10,940 bases of DNA from DATFPQ01 sp035264765. Lineage in GTDB: Bacteria > Actinomycetota > Actinomycetes > Actinomycetales > Angustibacteraceae. Below the pieces are notes generated by a model. That model worked only from the letters and a program-made list of their open reading frames with translations, was not told where the DNA came from and searched no databases. Made by a program: the position numbers and the translations under genes. Shown here piece by piece: positions 8,258 to 10,940 of the stretch (position 1 is the stretch's first letter; the number at the start of each line of letters is the position of its first letter). Where the stretch lies: the NCBI GenBank assembly GCA_035264765.1, contig DATFPQ010000304.1, positions 1 to 10,940 on the forward strand, read 5' to 3'.

Positions 8258-8268
8258 TCCAGCCGCCG

Positions 8269-9519
8269 ATGCAACCTGCCATGGGCAGGCCTCCTCGTCT
8301 CGCGCTGCGCGCCGCGGCAGCCGTGGTGGCGCTCGGCTGCGCCGGCGTGCTCGTCCCGGCCGCGTCTGCGTCGGCCGACCCGTCGGTGGCCGAGCTGCGT
8401 CGCCAGGCGACGTCGCTGCGGGCCGAGCTCGACCGGTTGGCCGTCCGGCAGGACCTCGCGGTGGAGCGATACGACGCCGCGCGCGAGGAGCTGGACCGGG
8501 CGACGACCGAGCAGGTACTCAGCACCGCCGACCTCGACGATGTCCGTCGCTCGGCGGCGGCCGCCCAAGCGCGCAGCACCCGGCGGGCCCGGGCTCTGTA
8601 CATGAGCGGCGGCTCGTTGGCCCTCACCGCGTCGATGCTCGCCAGCATGAGCATCGACGACGCCCTGACCCGCTGGAAGGCCGTCGAGGCGGTCGTCGGT
8701 GACGAGCAAGCGCGGCGCCAGCAGGCCGACGCGCAGGTGCGCCGCTCCCGCGAGGAGGCGCTGTCCGCCGCACGGTTGCGCGCCCGAACGATCGCGCACC
8801 GGGCCCGCGCTGCGGCTGCGGTGGCGTCCGTACAGGCGGCGCTGGCCGCCCAGCGCGACCTGCTCGCCCGCACGGACGCGCGTGTCGTGGAGCTCGCCGC
8901 GCGCCAGCAGCGGGAGGCCGAAGCCCGGGTGCTGGCCACCGCCGCCCAGTCGGCGGCCCGGTTGGGCGTAGCCGTGAGCTCCCGGAGCGCCGGTGTCCGC
9001 GCCGGCGTGCGGGTGGACGTTCCGAGCCGGGGTCAGGAAGGCGGGACCACGGTCCGGCCGGCGGACGGCCGCGGCCTGGAGGGCGGCACCGCGAAGACCC
9101 AGGCGCTGCCCGACGTGCCGGCGCCCAGCACCGCCGCCGCCTCCGCCATTGCCGCCGCCCGCACCCGGCTGGGCATGCCCTACGTCTGGGGGGCCACGGG
9201 CCCGACGTCGTTCGACTGCTCCGGGCTGACCCAGTGGGCCTACCGCCAGGCCGGAGTCAGCATCCCCCGCACCTCCCGCCAGCAGTACGCGGGACTGCCC
9301 AAGGTTCCGCTGTCCCAGCTGGCACCGGGTGACCTGGTCTTCTACGCCACCGACGTCCGCGATCCGTCGACGATCCACCACGTCGGCGTGTACGTCGGCG
9401 CGGGGCTGTCCCTGTACGCACCGCGCACCGGCAGCACCGTGAAGATCGGCCCGGTCGGGTACGGCCGCATCATCGGCGCTGCCCGGCCCAGCGCTACCCG
9501 AGCCAGCGCTGCCGGCTAA
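8269..9519 (+). CDS. Secreted NlpC/P60 peptidoglycan endopeptidase
   Basis: A 416-residue exported protein of the RipA/NlpC-P60 type, expected to cut peptide bonds in peptidoglycan stem peptides outside the membrane. The signal peptide runs to about residue 37 (basic GRPPRLALR, hydrophobic core, cleavage at ASA|DP). Residues ~38-110 and ~140-235 are rich in Ala, Arg, Glu and Gln with heptad character, a likely coiled coil that shields or positions the enzyme. A Gly/Thr/Pro linker (~240-290) precedes the NlpC/P60 domain (~292-405): YVWGATGP, catalytic Cys317 in DCSGL and His371 in HHVGVYVG. The third catalytic position, Glu444 in RipA and often His elsewhere, is Tyr383 here. The ATG at 8269 has GAGGGG 11 bases upstream; ATG 8281 is an alternative. 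Codon use matches its neighbours, so recent transfer is not indicated. Confidence 0.9.
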   Translation: MQPAMGRPPRLALRAAAAVVALGCAGVLVPAASASADPSVAELRRQATSLRAELDRLAVRQDLAVERYDAAREELDRATTEQVLSTADLDDVRRSAAAAQARSTRRARALYMSGGSLALTASMLASMSIDDALTRWKAVEAVVGDEQARRQQADAQVRRSREEALSAARLRARTIAHRARAAAAVASVQAALAAQRDLLARTDARVVELAARQQREAEARVLATAAQSAARLGVAVSSRSAGVRAGVRVDVPSRGQEGGTTVRPADGRGLEGGTAKTQALPDVPAPSTAAASAIAAARTRLGMPYVWGATGPTSFDCSGLTQWAYRQAGVSIPRTSRQQYAGLPKVPLSQLAPGDLVFYATDVRDPSTIHHVGVYVGAGLSLYAPRTGSTVKIGPVGYGRIIGAARPSATRASAAG

Positions 9520-9528
9520 GCCCGCTTC

Positions 9529-9562
9529 CCCGGCCCGAGCGCGCCCTCGGTCGTCCGCCGGG
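9529..9562 (+). terminator. Candidate terminator after the NlpC/P60 gene
   Basis: CCCGGC (9529-9534) pairs with GCCGGG (9557-9562) and CCGAG (9535-9539) with CTCGG (9546-9550), leaving a 6-nt loop and a one-sided 6-nt bulge. It starts ten bases after the TAA stop and has no T-tract. It also covers the place where a -35 for the next gene would lie. Hairpins of this strength can occur by chance at this GC content. Confidence 0.4.
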
Positions 9563-9570
9563 TACCGCTC

Positions 9571-9576
9571 TACCAT
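9571..9576 (+). promoter_or_regulatory. Candidate -10 element for the pseudokinase gene
   Basis: TACCAT fits TANNNT and is followed by seven bases and a GTG at 9584 in the kinase frame, the same geometry as the candidate promoters of cca and the Nudix gene. It would make the ATG at 9575, which lies inside the hexamer, unusable on that transcript. No clear -35 is visible. Confidence 0.4.
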
Positions 9577-9583
9577 GGGGGCG

Positions 9584-10940
9584 GTGCCGCCGGAGCGTCG
9601 CACCGGACATCGCGCGCCACTCGGCGTGCTCGCCGAGGGAGGTGCCACGCTGGACGCCGTAGGTCCTGGGACCGTGCTGGGGGGCCGGTACGCGCTCGCG
9701 AACCGCCTCGACGACGCAGCGGACCGCTCCACCTGGCAGGCGCAGGACACGACGCTGGACCGGCGGGTGCGTCTGCTCGTCGTCTCTCGCGACCACCCGG
9801 CGGCCGAGGACGTGCTCGACGCCGCGCGGCGCGCCGCTGCGGTCGACGATCCCCGCCTGGTGCGCGTGCTCGACGTCGGCCACGACGAGGTCGGCACCTA
9901 CGTCGTCACGGAGTGGCTCGATGGCCATGACCTCGCGACCCTGGTAGCCGGCGGCCCCCTCGTCGCCGAGCAGGCCCGCGGACTGGTGGGAGAGGCCTGT
10001 CTGGCCCTCGAGGCGGCCCGCCGCCGCGGTCTGCACCACCTGCGGCTGCGGCCGGCCCTCGTGCACCGACTTGAGGACGGTGCGGTCAAGGTCGAGGGGC
10101 TGGTCACCGAGGCGGTGCTGGACCGGGTCGACGTGGAGGACGGCGACGAGGCCAGCCGCCTCGACGCCACCGGGCTGGTCGCGGTGACCTACGCCGCGCT
10201 GACCGGGCTGTGGCCGGGCGACGAGCCGGACCCGGACCTGGCGCCGGCGCCCCGGCTGCAGGGCCTCGTGGCACCACCGTCCCAGCTGGTCGCCGGAGTA
10301 CCCGCCGACCTAGACACGCTCTGCGCCCAGACCTTCGCGGGCCACGGTGGTCCCGCAACCCCCGGCGACCTGGCCGGCCAGATCGCCCCCTGGGGCCGGG
10401 AGCGCCACACCGCGCGCGCGAACGGGGCCTTCCCACATCCCCTGCCGCCGGTTCGGCTGGCGCCCGGTACCCCGGGGAGCCCAGGGCGGCCGCTGCGCGA
10501 GGGTCCCGTAGACCACGACGGGGACCACATCGCCGAGCACGACGCCGGTTATCCCGCCCCACGCCGGCCGGGCCGCAAGCCGGCCCGTGCTGCGAAGCGG
10601 GCGGCCCGGAACGACCAGCAGACGACGATCACGGCGCCGCACCCGACCCAGCCGATGCCGCAACCGACGGCCGAACCGACCCCGCGGCCGACCCCTGACC
10701 GCACGCCTGCCGCCGCGCGGCGGACGCCGGACCTCAGCCAACAGACGACGCAGCAGCTCACGAGGGTGGCGGCCCCGCATGGCGACGGGCCACCGACGCA
10801 GGCCGTGGAGCCGGTCGCCACCCACGGCGCGCCTTCGGGCCGCCAGTCCGGCGCTGCGCCAGACCGAACGGCCGCCCCTGCGCCAGACCGAACGGCGGCC
10901 CCCGCGCCAGACCGAACGGCCGCCCCCGCGCCAGACCGAA
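9584..10940 (+). CDS. MurJ-associated protein kinase-like protein (pseudokinase), 3' truncated by window end
   Basis: The frame is open to the window edge, giving 452 residues without a stop. Residues ~29-270 follow the Ser/Thr kinase fold: GTVLGGRYALANRL, a YVVTEWLDGHDL hinge and a LRPALVHRLEDGAVKVEG catalytic-loop region. The key residues are gone: the VAIK lysine is Leu65, HRD reads HLR (152-154), the catalytic-loop Lys/Asn are Arg/Leu and DFG reads as E-G-L (171-173). It should therefore not phosphorylate. It resembles the pseudokinase encoded after murJ in streptomycetes and fused to MurJ in Rv3910, where a phosphothreonine recruits FhaA. Beyond ~275 the chain is a Pro/Thr-rich linker with a basic patch (RRPGRKPARAAKRAAR, 327-342), QQTT motifs and an 8-residue repeat from 425. 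A membrane helix may lie past the edge. Start alternatives are ATG 9575, GTG 9626 and a CTG at 9650 behind GGGAGG. Confidence 0.82.
   Translation, partial: MPPERRTGHRAPLGVLAEGGATLDAVGPGTVLGGRYALANRLDDAADRSTWQAQDTTLDRRVRLLVVSRDHPAAEDVLDAARRAAAVDDPRLVRVLDVGHDEVGTYVVTEWLDGHDLATLVAGGPLVAEQARGLVGEACLALEAARRRGLHHLRLRPALVHRLEDGAVKVEGLVTEAVLDRVDVEDGDEASRLDATGLVAVTYAALTGLWPGDEPDPDLAPAPRLQGLVAPPSQLVAGVPADLDTLCAQTFAGHGGPATPGDLAGQIAPWGRERHTARANGAFPHPLPPVRLAPGTPGSPGRPLREGPVDHDGDHIAEHDAGYPAPRRPGRKPARAAKRAARNDQQTTITAPHPTQPMPQPTAEPTPRPTPDRTPAAARRTPDLSQQTTQQLTRVAAPHGDGPPTQAVEPVATHGAPSGRQSGAAPDRTAAPAPDRTAAPAPDRTAAPAPDR
10856..10940 (+). repeat. 24-bp in-frame tandem repeat (APDRTAAP)n
   Basis: Copies lie at 10856-10879, 10880-10903 and 10904-10927, with a fourth begun at 10928 and cut by the edge. 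Each encodes APDRTAAP; the copies differ only at two synonymous third positions (GCC/GCG and CCT/CCC). It lies in the flexible linker of the pseudokinase protein. The near-identity at DNA level suggests recent slippage or unequal exchange. Confidence 0.95.

Noticed and set aside
8332..8346. A lipoprotein signal (ALGC, Cys24) in the peptidase
   Set aside because: The -3 residue is Ala rather than Leu/Val/Ile and the hydrophobic core continues past the Cys to a good signal peptidase I site at ASA|DP.
6945..8702. A 585-codon plus-strand frame across murJ and the peptidase start
   Set aside because: It is an Arg/Pro/Gly-rich out-of-frame reading of murJ and crosses two real genes.
8245..9897. 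A 550-codon open frame antisense to the NlpC/P60 gene
   Set aside because: It lies opposite a gene with clear catalytic motifs, has no recognisable domain and shows shadow-frame composition.
10856..10940. A CRISPR-like array
   Set aside because: The repeats are directly abutting without spacers, in frame, and differ only at synonymous positions; this is a coding tandem repeat.

Overview
The window is high-GC DNA with GTG starts, strong G/C preference at third codon positions and tightly packed genes. Together with the gene content (actinobacterial inositol-3-phosphate synthase, actinobacterial-type CCA enzyme, DUF6049 protein, MurJ with a companion pseudokinase) this points to a chromosomal segment of an actinomycete. 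I cannot name the genus. The block CCA enzyme / Nudix / DUF6049 / MurJ / pseudokinase matches the Mycobacterium tuberculosis order Rv3907c-Rv3908-Rv3909-Rv3910, which in that genome lies shortly before sigM, trxB, trxA, parAB and dnaA. By analogy the right edge probably points toward the replication origin (inference).

Layout, left to right. (1) 1-204: the C-terminal end of inositol-1-phosphate synthase on +. (2) 205-325: a convergent intergenic region containing a long, almost fully paired hairpin with a perfect 14-bp outer stem, probably a shared terminator. (3) 326-1051 on -: a soluble PP2C-type Ser/Thr phosphatase, divergent from (4) 1134-2555 on +, an MFS exporter. The last ~158 bp of the MFS gene overlap antisense with the 3' end of (5) 2398-3873 on -, the CCA-adding tRNA nucleotidyltransferase. 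(6) A short divergent promoter region, with apparently leaderless starts on both sides, separates it from a probable operon on +: Nudix hydrolase (3933-4409), secreted and membrane-anchored DUF6049 protein (4406-6580) and the lipid II flippase MurJ (6577-8211). Both junctions are GTGA stop/start overlaps. (7) 8269-9519: a secreted NlpC/P60 cell-wall peptidase with a coiled-coil N-terminus. (8) From about 9584 to the right edge: a protein-kinase-like protein that has lost the catalytic residues, followed by a Thr/Pro-rich linker that ends in a 24-bp in-frame tandem repeat running off the window.

The right half reads as a cell-envelope module: MurJ exports lipid II, the NlpC/P60 protein probably cuts stem peptides outside, and the pseudokinase is the homologue of the domain fused to MurJ in mycobacteria, where phosphorylation lets it bind FhaA and restrain peptidoglycan synthesis. 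Here that domain is a separate gene, and the peptidase gene sits between it and murJ. I see no insertion sequence, prophage, CRISPR array, tRNA or rRNA. No clearly novel system is evident. The points most worth a second look are the murJ-peptidase-pseudokinase arrangement, a tyrosine at the third catalytic position of the peptidase, the antisense read-through tail of the MFS gene, the repeat-bearing pseudokinase linker and the long hairpin after ino1.
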